A DNA stretch of 64,000 nucleotides from Paenibacillus paridis (GTDB lineage Bacteria; Bacillota; Bacilli; Paenibacillales; Paenibacillaceae): contig NZ_VCIX01000092.1 of assembly GCF_006345825.1 (NCBI RefSeq), positions 372,001 to 436,000 of the forward strand. The letters are read 5' to 3'. Position numbers and translations under genes: made by a program. The first letter of the stretch is position 1. Every line of letters starts with the position of its first letter. This document shows positions 37,701-44,988 of this stretch, piece by piece. The notes under the pieces were generated by a model. The model worked only from the letters and a program-made list of their open reading frames with translations. It ran no database searches and had not been told where the DNA came from.

Positions 37701-40026
37701 AGAACTTGTTCTGTACAACAGCGCATTCTGGGGAAGCCCGACCGTAGCAGGTGCGATCGTAAATAATGGTATCGTTCGTTTACAGCAAGCCAACTTCACT
37801 CAGCTGCCCGGCAACAATCCGGGAATAGATGTCCAAGGCGGTAAGGCGCATGTATACACTTCCTATTTCCAGCCGTCCAAGAATGGCCAGAATAATAACG
37901 TATATGCCATGCTGCGCGAGGGCGGCACATCGGTAGAACTTAGCAACAATTATTACGCATCCGGGTTGAGAAACAGTACCCCACCAGGCAATCCGTACGG
38001 CATTTACGGCTCGGATTTATTGGCGGAACCGTTTGTATTTAACCTAACCAAAAACGGAGATAAACAACAATTCACCGTTAAGTATAATGTTGGAGGAAGA
38101 GCCTCTGCACCCGGAACATTAACGATTGTTTCTCCGGCTGCCTATGCTAAAGATCTCACTCCCATTTCATTTGACGCGCTTGAGGCAGGCGAATCCGTAA
38201 CCGTAGATTTACCGTATTATGCTGCAGGTCTGATCACATTCAAGCTTCAACTCGAAGACGGAAAAGCATACACTTATACGGCAAAATTTGACGCAGCTTA
38301 CGCTGAAAAGGTAAGTTCTGCAGGCGCAGAAAATCCGGCAAAGAGTGCCGCAACTCCGGCATTTGTCATGGACACAAAAGATTATGTCACTTCGGGAACG
38401 TGGGATGGTCCTCAAGACCTTAGCGTTGGATCACATTTCGCGTGGGACGACGGCAATTTATACGCGTACATTGTCGTTACAGACGACGTACACTTCAATA
38501 GCCAGGCCGGAGGAAATATATGGAGAGAGGATAATTTGCAGTTAGGCATTGATATGCGCAATCCTGCAACCGACAGTGTCACGCGGAATGAATTAGGATT
38601 TGCGCTCACCAACGACAAGGAAGTTATCAAATGGGCTTGGACTCGTCCTACAGGCGCCAATGCACCAACTGCTCCGACATCGGATATAGAGGCAAAGATT
38701 ACGAGAGATGAAGATACGAAAACGACGATTTACGATTTAAAGATTCCGTTTAATACCGTTCATAATAATCCTGCATCGGTGCTCACGAACGGAAGAATCG
38801 GAATATCAATCATGCTCAACGAATCTGACAGCTCGCGTGAATCAGACAGCACCAGATCCACGTTTGAAGTTGAAAGCGGACAATTGAAAAATTCAAATTC
38901 ATTTACAGACGTTTATCTGTTAGGCGCAGGCAAATACAATGAAATGATTGAAGCATCGGCAAGGGCTGCCGTTTCAAAGGCACTCGCGTCTGGTTCGGCT
39001 GCCGATATCGCTATGGCTCGCAATTTTGTTACCATTATGGCAGACGGCGAGGTTAAGACGGATCTTCTTAACCAAATCAAACCTATTGTTCAGGATAGCG
39101 AAATCAGCCCAGCTGCTGCTGAATTCGATTTGAACCCTAGCAAGCAGCAAGCAGTTGCAATAAAGCTGGAGCTTAAAGGAAATACGCTGACAGCCATTAA
39201 GAACGGCAGTGTGCTGCTGCAGGCGGGAACCGATTATGTTGTAAATAGCGATCAGATCTCGATTACGACGGCTTACTTGGCGAAATTGCCAAAAGGGACT
39301 GTGCAGCTAACATTTGAGTTTAGCGCAGGCCAGCCGCAGGTGCTGACGATTACAGTAGTTGATACGACGCCTGACAACAACGGCGGTAACAACGGCGGTA
39401 ATAATGGAGGCAACAACGGAGGCAACACTGGAGGCAACAACGGCGGTAACAACGGAGGCAACACTGGCGGAAATGAAGAGAACCCGATTGTACTGAAGGA
39501 TATTGCCGGGCACTGGGCAGAAGCTGCGATTCGTAAAGCAGTAACCAAAGGCTTTGTGGTTGGCTATAAGGATCAAACCTTCAAGCCAAATGCGGCAGTA
39601 ACACGTGCGGAGTTTGCAGTGATGTTATCCCGCGCATTGCCTGTACAAGGCGATGGAGAGCAGCATGCTTTTAAAGATGAAACTAACATTGCTCCATGGG
39701 CAAAAGAAGCGCTTGAGCAGGCAGTATCAGCGGGAATTTTAAGCGGCTATGCGGATGGGACGCTGCGTCCGAATAGCGGTTTGACGCGCGCCGAGCTTGC
39801 GGTTATGATTGCTCGTGCTTTGAAGCTGGAAGACCAAAAGGACAAAGCGGCGAACTTTACTGACCATGCAAAACTGCCAGAGTGGGCCACGGGCGCAATT
39901 GGCGCAGTAGCTGCAAAAGGGATTATGCAAGGCAAGGAAGGCGGCAAGTTTGACTTCAATGCAGTGGCTACCAGAGCGGAAGTCATAACAATTCTGCTCC
40001 GTATTTTGGAGCTGGATGAGAAATAA
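31783..40026 (+). CDS. Giant SLH-anchored beta-helix surface protein (2747 residues)
   Basis: Signal peptide at residues 1-28 (KRRLLAFLLVTSMLF). Two copies of a ~370-residue block follow: a beta-rich binding-like domain, an Ig-like domain, and an atrophied bacterial Ig domain (aBig_2, LTWDSIKGSN). Two more aBig_2 domains come next, then two right-handed beta-helix regions (about 1149-1640 and 1661-2090; entries DFNVLAFGA and GGGTIYLPGGRYRL), a CBM9/DOMON-like domain (about 2186), an X2-like domain (about 2436), an Asn-Gly linker (about 2531-2565) and three SLH repeats. The start is ATG 31783, GGAGG 10 bp ahead, not 31759. It is probably a surface polysaccharide lyase or hydrolase with several binding domains; the exact activity is not known. 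A terminator follows. Confidence 0.88.
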   Translation: MIKRRLLAFLLVTSMLFTLASPLMTVSAAWGDAVSLLTVNAGTDGNTATNADAPDGQKAWSLNTGTSKGGGPWDNLFTPSVAPLKDVSAYKDGYFAFEMYIPNASFKNMQGNNWLVIVSDSNPAADKFNADSRLQLDVSGVTNGAVGTWATVYTKLSTSSAVAGNFNDAWLDQVTRLAMHLQWDTNVPSTDVFIKNPRFQKSALGVPVSPSAVPALDVAAKTVTANAPASGQAVEFAISEDGNAPAAGWVDGSKNGNVYTYQFATLPSAQTYYVFARSKADSSYSFIGASSRITVTSIDEQTLVNEAAASLTWDSIKGSNTSNTDVKSQLNLPTAIGTTNVAWSSDNAAISNTGGVNRLLNREVDKTVVLTATITKGNASATQTFTVTVKAVPAEVNARAATYFPNIEEGTNNAIAPDGNNAVKLGAGKIGAGVERLWDARFINSSGNQDLSAYANQYFVFDMYVTHSDLLKLSGNNWIAMASGGNNLDTNSRLNLNVNEIKNGKVNEWITVYAQLSAANSPNGFNPVHLDTVQAGRLQMQWSSVPQGDIYIKNPRFQNNVDSPKPIPTAVETTGNVTLSSAAPANGQAVQFAINTTGDAPAAGDWTTGTLNAGTYSSAFAKPTGSTYYTFARTAQNTQYPFAGTHTRVKVVHLDDNQAVSDAANKLTWDTIRNSNAIQSEVRTGLTLHATGANDTAIAWTAEPAGIIDPATGSVTRDPDVGKAVTLTATITKGNAAPARVNFNLTVASTSNELAEVFIDFNDPESFDAVDAIGSGLGDGGDPAGPFQGLQGNGIGISLIGDGGTAVDVVTQSGVDAVKVGNFMYVIVDDLKLKQANKAELAVTYWRPSATGGIPLQYNTIYPGSFSGFEAYRSASLPATGSGNAWVTSKVVLNGANFAIGAQNQGAHFRIGAAGAIIQSIRITEIPPTDEEAVKLVSDALTWDAVKGTNTRQDLVETNLTLAKAGSANTNIVWTSTHNTVINSNTGAVDRQGVNTAVTLTATVSKGTATPVVKTFNIVVRGTGTGTDEDAVNNMLNKLTWNLIKGVNASEANVTTNLVLPSMGENMTDITWTTSAANLITAAGAIPTNRPDGGGEVTLTATVKRGPVAAPVTMTKAFVLTVPDRYDYAKHMRTAIVQAHDAKDWAISDFNVLAFGAKSAEMAEAEGLVNFDNREAFQAAIDAAYNDGGGVVYVPAGTFAFYTETTGTISVQSTTGSTNYEYKQVLNLRAGVQLRGEWDNPDADGYDGKIDGTILAVYAGHNSANYDTYVDSDERENQTGGKKVANVSDRFIDMEQGTGVTNLSVWYPNQDIHATTTVEKRNADGQKTGEFEDIKGIPYPWTFYQRTGNSVTLDNVTLVNAWGGFISLPSEMHYVVNSNMTALYKGIVVHTCTDIGRIENVDMNPKYWANSGLEGAPSLTDARAYTRANATGFMMHRSDWEYVSGLNISGYKTGMWIGREPGGDEAPNAQFYGLKIEDSQTGIYIDNVNGFGLLLSNSEFGGDTAVYFNERFDTSVQFNGVAFKGPIVSNARGGVISFEDSTFDEYDDYALNFLGRGNALVSQSNFKQADKHAHLGTNFGTFKSVNSGYNLNIESTNLAAHIDNLELDVKADGTNTVVQIVNDVDYLFEPIPKDVKTDINVHPRPTSSAVLRLDFPRSLTGNAPTVDISAKLQDALNYIKANHGGGTIYLPGGRYRLNSPVIVPEGVELRGTWDVQHHTQGGGTAIFTAYTGGAEGENGNSLIQLKANAGLRGLNITQSNITSVNLDNPNQTLKAPFLVQGQGAGVYAINLTIPIGDKGIDLASYKTDGHYVDYLGGTLLRAGIWVGGGAEGGFIRNMQFNPHYALRLPGGQGYSAPTGDLYGFVQRYMSALKFADVEDQTIFNNFVFGSVYGIHFLKRDLGNGEFAYPGKMTMIGHGSDGTTYALYVEDADEHTKIIAINSELVNTNITTEPNRAYVRMGDAANTAKIDQDAELVLYNSAFWGSPTVAGAIVNNGIVRLQQANFTQLPGNNPGIDVQGGKAHVYTSYFQPSKNGQNNNVYAMLREGGTSVELSNNYYASGLRNSTPPGNPYGIYGSDLLAEPFVFNLTKNGDKQQFTVKYNVGGRASAPGTLTIVSPAAYAKDLTPISFDALEAGESVTVDLPYYAAGLITFKLQLEDGKAYTYTAKFDAAYAEKVSSAGAENPAKSAATPAFVMDTKDYVTSGTWDGPQDLSVGSHFAWDDGNLYAYIVVTDDVHFNSQAGGNIWREDNLQLGIDMRNPATDSVTRNELGFALTNDKEVIKWAWTRPTGANAPTAPTSDIEAKITRDEDTKTTIYDLKIPFNTVHNNPASVLTNGRIGISIMLNESDSSRESDSTRSTFEVESGQLKNSNSFTDVYLLGAGKYNEMIEASARAAVSKALASGSAADIAMARNFVTIMADGEVKTDLLNQIKPIVQDSEISPAAAEFDLNPSKQQAVAIKLELKGNTLTAIKNGSVLLQAGTDYVVNSDQISITTAYLAKLPKGTVQLTFEFSAGQPQVLTITVVDTTPDNNGGNNGGNNGGNNGGNTGGNNGGNNGGNTGGNEENPIVLKDIAGHWAEAAIRKAVTKGFVVGYKDQTFKPNAAVTRAEFAVMLSRALPVQGDGEQHAFKDETNIAPWAKEALEQAVSAGILSGYADGTLRPNSGLTRAELAVMIARALKLEDQKDKAANFTDHAKLPEWATGAIGAVAAKGIMQGKEGGKFDFNAVATRAEVITILLRILELDEK
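31868..34020 (+). repeat. Tandem duplicated ~370-residue coding block in the giant SLH gene
   Basis: Copy 1 runs roughly 31868-32968 and copy 2 roughly 32971-34020. Shared landmarks include DSRLQLDV/NSRLNLNV, IKNPRFQ in both, SGQAVEFAI/NGQAVQFAI, and LTWDSIKGSN/LTWDTIRNSN. The DNA has diverged, so the duplication is old. Confidence 0.75.
39375..39474 (+). repeat. 12-bp tandem repeat encoding an Asn-Gly-Gly linker
   Basis: About eight 12-bp units of the type AACAACGGCGGT or AACACTGGAGGC encode (N-N/T-G-G)n between the X2-like and SLH domains. Slippage here could change linker length. It is not a CRISPR array: there are no spacers. Confidence 0.9.
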
Positions 40027-40078
40027 GAAGACCGTCCAGCAGGATTGTAGCTAGCGGGTCGTAGAGCTTTAATCAGTG

Positions 40079-40119
40079 AGGATGTCAGCGGCGATTAGCC
40101 AAGGCTGGCATCCTTTTTA
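40079..40119 (+). terminator. Rho-independent terminator after the giant SLH gene
   Basis: AGGATGTCAGC/GCTGGCATCCT stem followed by TTTTTA. Confidence 0.85.
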
Positions 40120-40173
40120 TTTGCCTTTGTACGTTCAGGCATTGAAGCGCTGCTGTTTATTGGAAAGTATTAA

Positions 40174-40202
40174 TTGACTTTAGTCGAATAGATATTTAAA
40201 AT
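40174..40202 (+). promoter_or_regulatory. Sigma-A type promoter of the YitT gene
   Basis: TTGACT (40174-40179), 17 bp, TAAAAT (40197-40202), about 67 bp before the preferred start. Confidence 0.7.
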
Positions 40203-40268
40203 TTTTAATGTGAAAAATATTTACATGTCGTGAAGTTTAAGAAACGAAACTGGGAAATGAGGATTAAA

Positions 40269-41138
40269 ATGAAGAAAGAGAATAAACAGACTGTAGTATG
40301 GGGCGCGGTGCTGCGAGGACTCATTGTTATCATCGGCGCTTTTATTACGGCCTACGGCTTGGAAGCTGTATTAATTCCGAACAATGTATCCGACGGCGGC
40401 GTGACGGGCCTCAGCATCGTAGGGTCGAAGCTGTTCGGGTTGCCTTTGGGACTTCTCATTGCGATTCTGAATATTCCGTTCGTCTATTTAGGGTATAAGC
40501 AGATCGGAAAAAGCTTCGCGATCTATTCCGTGATCGGCATTGCTTCACTGGCCGTGGGTACCGTCGTCATGCACCATATTACTCCGATCGTAGAAGGAGA
40601 TACGCTCCTCGTTACCGTTGTCGGAGGCATCATTATCGGTTTGGGAATGGGTCTTGCTCTAAGGAACGGGGGCGCGCTGGATGGCATTGATATGTTGGCG
40701 GTATTGCTTTCCCGGAAGCTTCCTTTCGGCACAAGCGATCTGATCTTATTCCTAAATGTATTTGTATTTATTGTCGTCTCGACCGTATTTGGCTTGCAGG
40801 GCGCGATATTATCGGGTATTGCTTATTTTATAGCTTCCAAGGTGATACATATCGTCGAGGAAGGCTTGAGCGGAGCTAAAACGTTCAAAATCATTACCAA
40901 ACATCCGGAAATGATGATTGAAACCATTCGCGATCGCTTGGGTCGCGGCGCTACGTACAGTGTGGTGCAAGGCGGATATTCGAATGAGCATTTCAAAGAA
41001 ATTACTTGCGTCATTAACCGATTGGAAGAGCGGAAAATGAAAGAAATTATTCGTGAAATTGACGAAAATGCTTTCATTATGGTGTATGAGGTTGCAGAAG
41101 TAAAGGGAGGAAGCTTTAAGAAGAAAGACATTCACTAA
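40269..41138 (+). CDS. YitT/DUF2179-type membrane protein
   Basis: A 289-residue membrane protein with five to six hydrophobic helices (GLIVIIGAFITAYGLEAVLIPNN, ITPIVEGDTLLVTVVGG and others) and a C-terminal soluble DUF2179 domain (TFKIITKHPEMMIETIRDRLGRGAT). The NNVSDGGVTGLSI and LRNGGALDGIDMLAVLLSRK motifs are the family signature. Transport or binding function is not established for the family. ATG 40269 is preferred over the GTG at 40230 because GAGG lies 5 bp ahead and the resulting length fits the family. It is transcribed alone and converges on the GH78-like gene. Confidence 0.92.
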   Translation: MKKENKQTVVWGAVLRGLIVIIGAFITAYGLEAVLIPNNVSDGGVTGLSIVGSKLFGLPLGLLIAILNIPFVYLGYKQIGKSFAIYSVIGIASLAVGTVVMHHITPIVEGDTLLVTVVGGIIIGLGMGLALRNGGALDGIDMLAVLLSRKLPFGTSDLILFLNVFVFIVVSTVFGLQGAILSGIAYFIASKVIHIVEEGLSGAKTFKIITKHPEMMIETIRDRLGRGATYSVVQGGYSNEHFKEITCVINRLEERKMKEIIREIDENAFIMVYEVAEVKGGSFKKKDIH

Positions 41139-41182
41139 ACGATTTCAATGTTTCATTTCGGACATGCCCTAAGTGAAATAGA

Positions 41183-41217
41183 CGAAACACCACGCCAATC
41201 GTTGGCGTGGTGTTTCG
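41183..41217. terminator. Bidirectional terminator between YitT and GH78-like genes
   Basis: A perfect 16-bp stem CGAAACACCACGCCAA/TTGGCGTGGTGTTTCG with a 3-base loop. TGTTT follows on the + strand. Confidence 0.8.
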
Positions 41218-41267
41218 TGTTTCAGGGGCTCGTCAGGGGACTTACCTCGGAAGGATATCATTATCTT

Positions 41268-42842
41268 CTACAAGTGATACTTGCGGATCAAATAAGTAGG
41301 CGTACAACTCCAGGCGTGGCAATAACTATTGATGATAGGATTGCCGTAAGGAGAAAAGGATTTATCATTGGGATTGTACAGTTCCCAGAACGTATCGGCC
41401 CCGTCCTTAATCATTTCACCCCAATAAGCTTTCATTTGCGTAACAGCGACGGTAGTTTCACCAACAAGAATAAGAGCTTCAACGAGATGATGGTACAGGT
41501 AAGGAGTCGTTACTCTGACAGCGGGGTTCATTTCCAATAAACGGTTAAGAAGCTCTTTATTTTTTTGCGGCTCCCATACTTCGGCGAGTACCATCCAAAT
41601 TTGGCTTGCCCATGAGACTTGAAGGTCCACGCCGCTTACGAAGAAGCCGGCATCCTGATCCCATAGATGTTTTTTGGCCGAATTTATAGTGAGGCTAAGC
41701 TGCTGCTCTAACATATCGAGGGCATTACTGCTCATAATTTCGGCTATTTTTATGGCTCTTCTAAGAGCGTAAATTAGCACGCCCTGCGTTGGCGCCTGCT
41801 TGTTCAGCTCCTGATTCCAATCGATAAAGGAATACCAGGAATTTGCATCGCGAATGAGATGGTTCTCATCCAAATGAGCTAAGGCAATCTCGATCTGCCT
41901 AAGAGCTAATGGCCATAGCTCTGTCAACGTTTGCAGGTCCTGTGTGGCTGCATAATAGTCATATAAGGTAGTGACAAAGAAAATGGAATAGTCAAGAAGA
42001 TACGTATCATCGGCGATCAGATCAGCAAATGTGAATACATTGGCTGTAATCTGCCCTTTATCATTAGGGACGGCGGCAAACAAATACAGGTTGCGTTTGA
42101 CTAAATCGTAATTTTTGAAGGTTTCATAGTTAGCCAAAGCTTGGAGGCGAAGATCACCTAGCCATAGGCGGCGGTCACGCTTAGGACCATCCTCGAACAC
42201 GAGCTGCATGCAGTCCTGCAATGTTTTGATGCTAACCTCATCAATTTTCTTGATGAGCTCGTCGGGGTGCTCCAATGGCGTGACCTTGCTGATATCCGCG
42301 GAAGTGACGGTACGGCATGCGATCTTGTCGAAGGAGACACGATATTTCTGGGAAGCAGCGAGCACTTCGAACTTCACATAACGGAAACTGTAACGTCGAG
42401 GCAGGGATAAAACTCCTGGCAGTATATCGATGTGGAACACTTCTTCTTGGAGCCAGGAGCTGCTGATCCAGCCTTCATAGGAGCTGAAGGGCTCCGCCAT
42501 CTCTATCGGCATTTCGCCGAAGGTGATTTTAAGATGAAGCGGCGCATCCGGCGGGCTGCCCACTGGACTGATGTGGATGTGGTCCAAATATCCGACAAGA
42601 TGAGTTCCAAAATCCAGAATGAATTGATCGCCTTTGCCAAAGCTTTTATCGCTCAGTCCTTCGGCGGGCTCCAAGACGTCCGCTCTCCATTCATGTACGA
42701 CAGAAGCATCAGATATAACATCTATAAGATGGACAGGATATACCTCCGTACTGATTAGCTCCGGCTTTAACTGCTCCGCTTTTGCAATAAAATCTTCGTT
42801 TCTAATAATGGTATGATCCTTAATCACTTGAATGTTCGACAC
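41268..42842 (-). CDS. GH78-like alpha-L-rhamnosidase-related protein
   Basis: A 524-residue protein with the catalytic-barrel signs of GH78: DGPKRDRRLWLGD (like DCPQRDERLxWxGD, about residues 215-228), a later TFWELYNP with a candidate base Glu, and YCHAWSCTPTYLI. It is shorter than typical GH78 enzymes because the N-terminal beta-domains are cut back; the N-terminal 170 residues form one beta-sandwich. It has no signal peptide and should act on imported sugars. Rhamnosidase activity is likely but not certain; related proteins in this subgroup are uncharacterised. GTG 42842 follows AGAGGGG by 8 bp. It lies divergent from the importer at 43046. Confidence 0.82.
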   Translation of the reverse strand: MSNIQVIKDHTIIRNEDFIAKAEQLKPELISTEVYPVHLIDVISDASVVHEWRADVLEPAEGLSDKSFGKGDQFILDFGTHLVGYLDHIHISPVGSPPDAPLHLKITFGEMPIEMAEPFSSYEGWISSSWLQEEVFHIDILPGVLSLPRRYSFRYVKFEVLAASQKYRVSFDKIACRTVTSADISKVTPLEHPDELIKKIDEVSIKTLQDCMQLVFEDGPKRDRRLWLGDLRLQALANYETFKNYDLVKRNLYLFAAVPNDKGQITANVFTFADLIADDTYLLDYSIFFVTTLYDYYAATQDLQTLTELWPLALRQIEIALAHLDENHLIRDANSWYSFIDWNQELNKQAPTQGVLIYALRRAIKIAEIMSSNALDMLEQQLSLTINSAKKHLWDQDAGFFVSGVDLQVSWASQIWMVLAEVWEPQKNKELLNRLLEMNPAVRVTTPYLYHHLVEALILVGETTVAVTQMKAYWGEMIKDGADTFWELYNPNDKSFSPYGNPIINSYCHAWSCTPTYLIRKYHL

Positions 42843-42953
42843 GTAGGTTTCCCCTCTCAGAAAATGATCTCGCTATAACCAGCATGTAGGTGTGGTATTT
42901 CTGTTTTCATGTTAGCACCAGGCCTATCTGAAAAGAAAGCGTATCTAAAATTC

Positions 42954-43008
42954 TGCAACTATAGCTGCAATTTAGCGCCTTATGTCTTTGGTTTTGATGA
43001 AATACAAT
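42954..43008 (+). promoter_or_regulatory. Promoter region of the second importer operon
   Basis: A 16-bp near-palindrome TGCAACTATAGCTGCA (42954-42969, one mismatched pair) lies before a weak -35 and a -10 TACAAT (43003-43008). The weak -35 suggests an activator, plausibly the regulator at 48622. Confidence 0.45.
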
Positions 43009-43045
43009 AGGGACATTCAGTTAACCCGTTTGGAGGAATAACACA

Positions 43046-44020
43046 ATGAAGGCGCAGCACATGAATTCAAATACAAGTATTCCGGTACCAAGCTCTTTCC
43101 CTAAAAAGAGAAGAAGTAAATTCCTGAAAAAGCTTGTGAACCAGCGTTACTTGCAAGCGATGGCGTTACTTGGCGTAGCTTGGATGGTCATATTCAACTA
43201 TATTCCTATTTATGGAATTATTATTGCTTTTAAAGAGTTCAATATTGTAAAGCCGATCTCGGAGGCACCCTGGGTCGGTATGGAGCACTTCAAAGCCTTT
43301 ATGGAAGATGACAATTTAAAATATGTGATCAAGAACACATTGGGCATGAGTTTCCTCAAACTTGCCATTGGCTTTCCGCTTCCCATACTGTTCGCCTTAT
43401 TTTTAAATGAAATTCGATCCATACGCTTCAAGCGATCCATTCAAACGATTTCATATTTACCTCACTTTTTGTCATGGGTCATCTTAGGCGGCATCATGAC
43501 GACTTGGCTAGCCGACGTGGGAATTATCAACGATGTGCTCATGTGGCTTCATCTCATAAAGGAGCCTATCGTCTTTTTGGCCGAGCCTACATACTTTTGG
43601 GGTCTTGCCATCCTCTCGGATATTTGGAAGGAGCTGGGGTGGTCGGCAATTATCTATTTGGCAGCTATTGCTGGGATTTCACCCGAACTGTATGAAGCGG
43701 CAACGATAGACGGAGCCGGAAGATTTCAAAAAATGTTTTATCTTACGCTGCCATCCATTAAAGGAACCATATCCATTCTGTTCATTTTGGCAGTCAGTGG
43801 AGTCCTGAACTCGAACTTTGACCAAATCATGGTACTTAAAAATCAGCTTAACGAATCTGCCAGCAATGTAATCGATGTGTATGTGTACCAAGTTGGCCTC
43901 CAACAGGCACGTTATTCTTATTCGACAGCTGTTGGCCTGATCAAATCCATTATTGCATTGATTTTGCTATTGACAGCAAATTTTGTATCCAAACGCTTGA
44001 ACAATACATCTTTATTCTAG
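43046..44020 (+). CDS. ABC sugar importer permease, LplB type
   Basis: A 324-residue six-helix permease with a long basic N-terminus before the first helix, EAA loop YEAATIDGAGRFQKM, and an LplB-like C-terminus. ATG follows GGAGG by about 10 bp. It opens an operon with the second permease, a binding lipoprotein and a YesM/YesN pair. As in the first importer, no ATPase gene is present. It resembles 13741 in layout but is a distinct paralogue. Confidence 0.92.
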   Translation: MKAQHMNSNTSIPVPSSFPKKRRSKFLKKLVNQRYLQAMALLGVAWMVIFNYIPIYGIIIAFKEFNIVKPISEAPWVGMEHFKAFMEDDNLKYVIKNTLGMSFLKLAIGFPLPILFALFLNEIRSIRFKRSIQTISYLPHFLSWVILGGIMTTWLADVGIINDVLMWLHLIKEPIVFLAEPTYFWGLAILSDIWKELGWSAIIYLAAIAGISPELYEAATIDGAGRFQKMFYLTLPSIKGTISILFILAVSGVLNSNFDQIMVLKNQLNESASNVIDVYVYQVGLQQARYSYSTAVGLIKSIIALILLLTANFVSKRLNNTSLF

Positions 44021-44036
44021 AGCAGGAGAGTGCGGT

Positions 44037-44921
44037 ATGTTTTCATTAAAACGAAAAACCTATGGTGAACGTCTATTCGATTATATCAATATCTTGCTAA
44101 TGCTCTTTGTTTGTTTTGCGACTCTTTATCCGATCTGGTATGTATTGGTCAATTCCTTGAATGAGGGGACCGATGCGATGCGAGGGGGGATATACTGGTG
44201 GCCAAGAATATTTAGCTTCGGCAATTATCAAGCGGTATTCGATAACTCGGGTATTATGACGGCCATGGGAGTCACGGTAGCCAAGACACTGCTCGGTACG
44301 ATTACGCATGTATTATTTACCGCTATGGTTGCCTATGCTTTGTCCCAAAAAGACTTAATTGGCGGTCGAGTTTATCTGTTAATCGGCACGATGACCTTGT
44401 TTTTCAGCGGTGGGCTGATTCCTTCTTTTCTCTTGATCCGGGACTTGGGCCTATTCGACAGCTTTTGGGTTTATATTATCCCAGCGATGTTTAGTTTCTT
44501 TAACTTGATCATATTCATGACTTTTTTTCGGGAAATCCCTGATGCTCTGGAAGAGGCGGCTAAGATTGATGGAGCCAATGATTTTGTCATTTTCATAAGA
44601 GTCGTGCTTCCGGTATCGATGCCGGTGCTCGCTACCATTGCGTTGTTCCAAGGCGTGTTTCAGTGGAATGATTACTTCGCTGGTATGATTTTTATTAACA
44701 ACCCTGATTTGCAACCTATTCAAACGTACCTATATCGCATCATTGCGCAATCCAGCTCCAATCAAATGGCAGCCGATGCAGGCATCGTGAACAAGACAGT
44801 CACGTCTCAATCTATAAAATTAGCGACGATGGTAATTACCACAATGCCAATCGTAGCAGCATATCCGTTTCTGCAAAAATACTTTGTACAAGGCATGATG
44901 ATTGGTTCGGTAAAAGGATAA
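44037..44921 (+). CDS. ABC sugar importer permease, LplC/YtcP type
   Basis: A 294-residue six-helix permease with EAA loop EEAAKIDGANDFVIF and the C-terminal KYFVQGMMIGSVKG. It starts 16 bp after the first permease (AGGAG ahead of the ATG) and forms its partner. Substrate unknown; the surrounding enzymes suggest plant glycan fragments. Confidence 0.92.
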   Translation: MFSLKRKTYGERLFDYINILLMLFVCFATLYPIWYVLVNSLNEGTDAMRGGIYWWPRIFSFGNYQAVFDNSGIMTAMGVTVAKTLLGTITHVLFTAMVAYALSQKDLIGGRVYLLIGTMTLFFSGGLIPSFLLIRDLGLFDSFWVYIIPAMFSFFNLIIFMTFFREIPDALEEAAKIDGANDFVIFIRVVLPVSMPVLATIALFQGVFQWNDYFAGMIFINNPDLQPIQTYLYRIIAQSSSNQMAADAGIVNKTVTSQSIKLATMVITTMPIVAAYPFLQKYFVQGMMIGSVKG

Positions 44922-44988
44922 CGGTTACATTTCTTGTTTAACGACAAGATGGTAATATATAAATTACGAATGATAAGGGGATTGAAAG

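Noticed and set aside
39375..39474. CRISPR-like short repeats
   Set aside because: The units are directly adjacent, in frame, and encode an Asn-Gly linker; there are no unique spacers.
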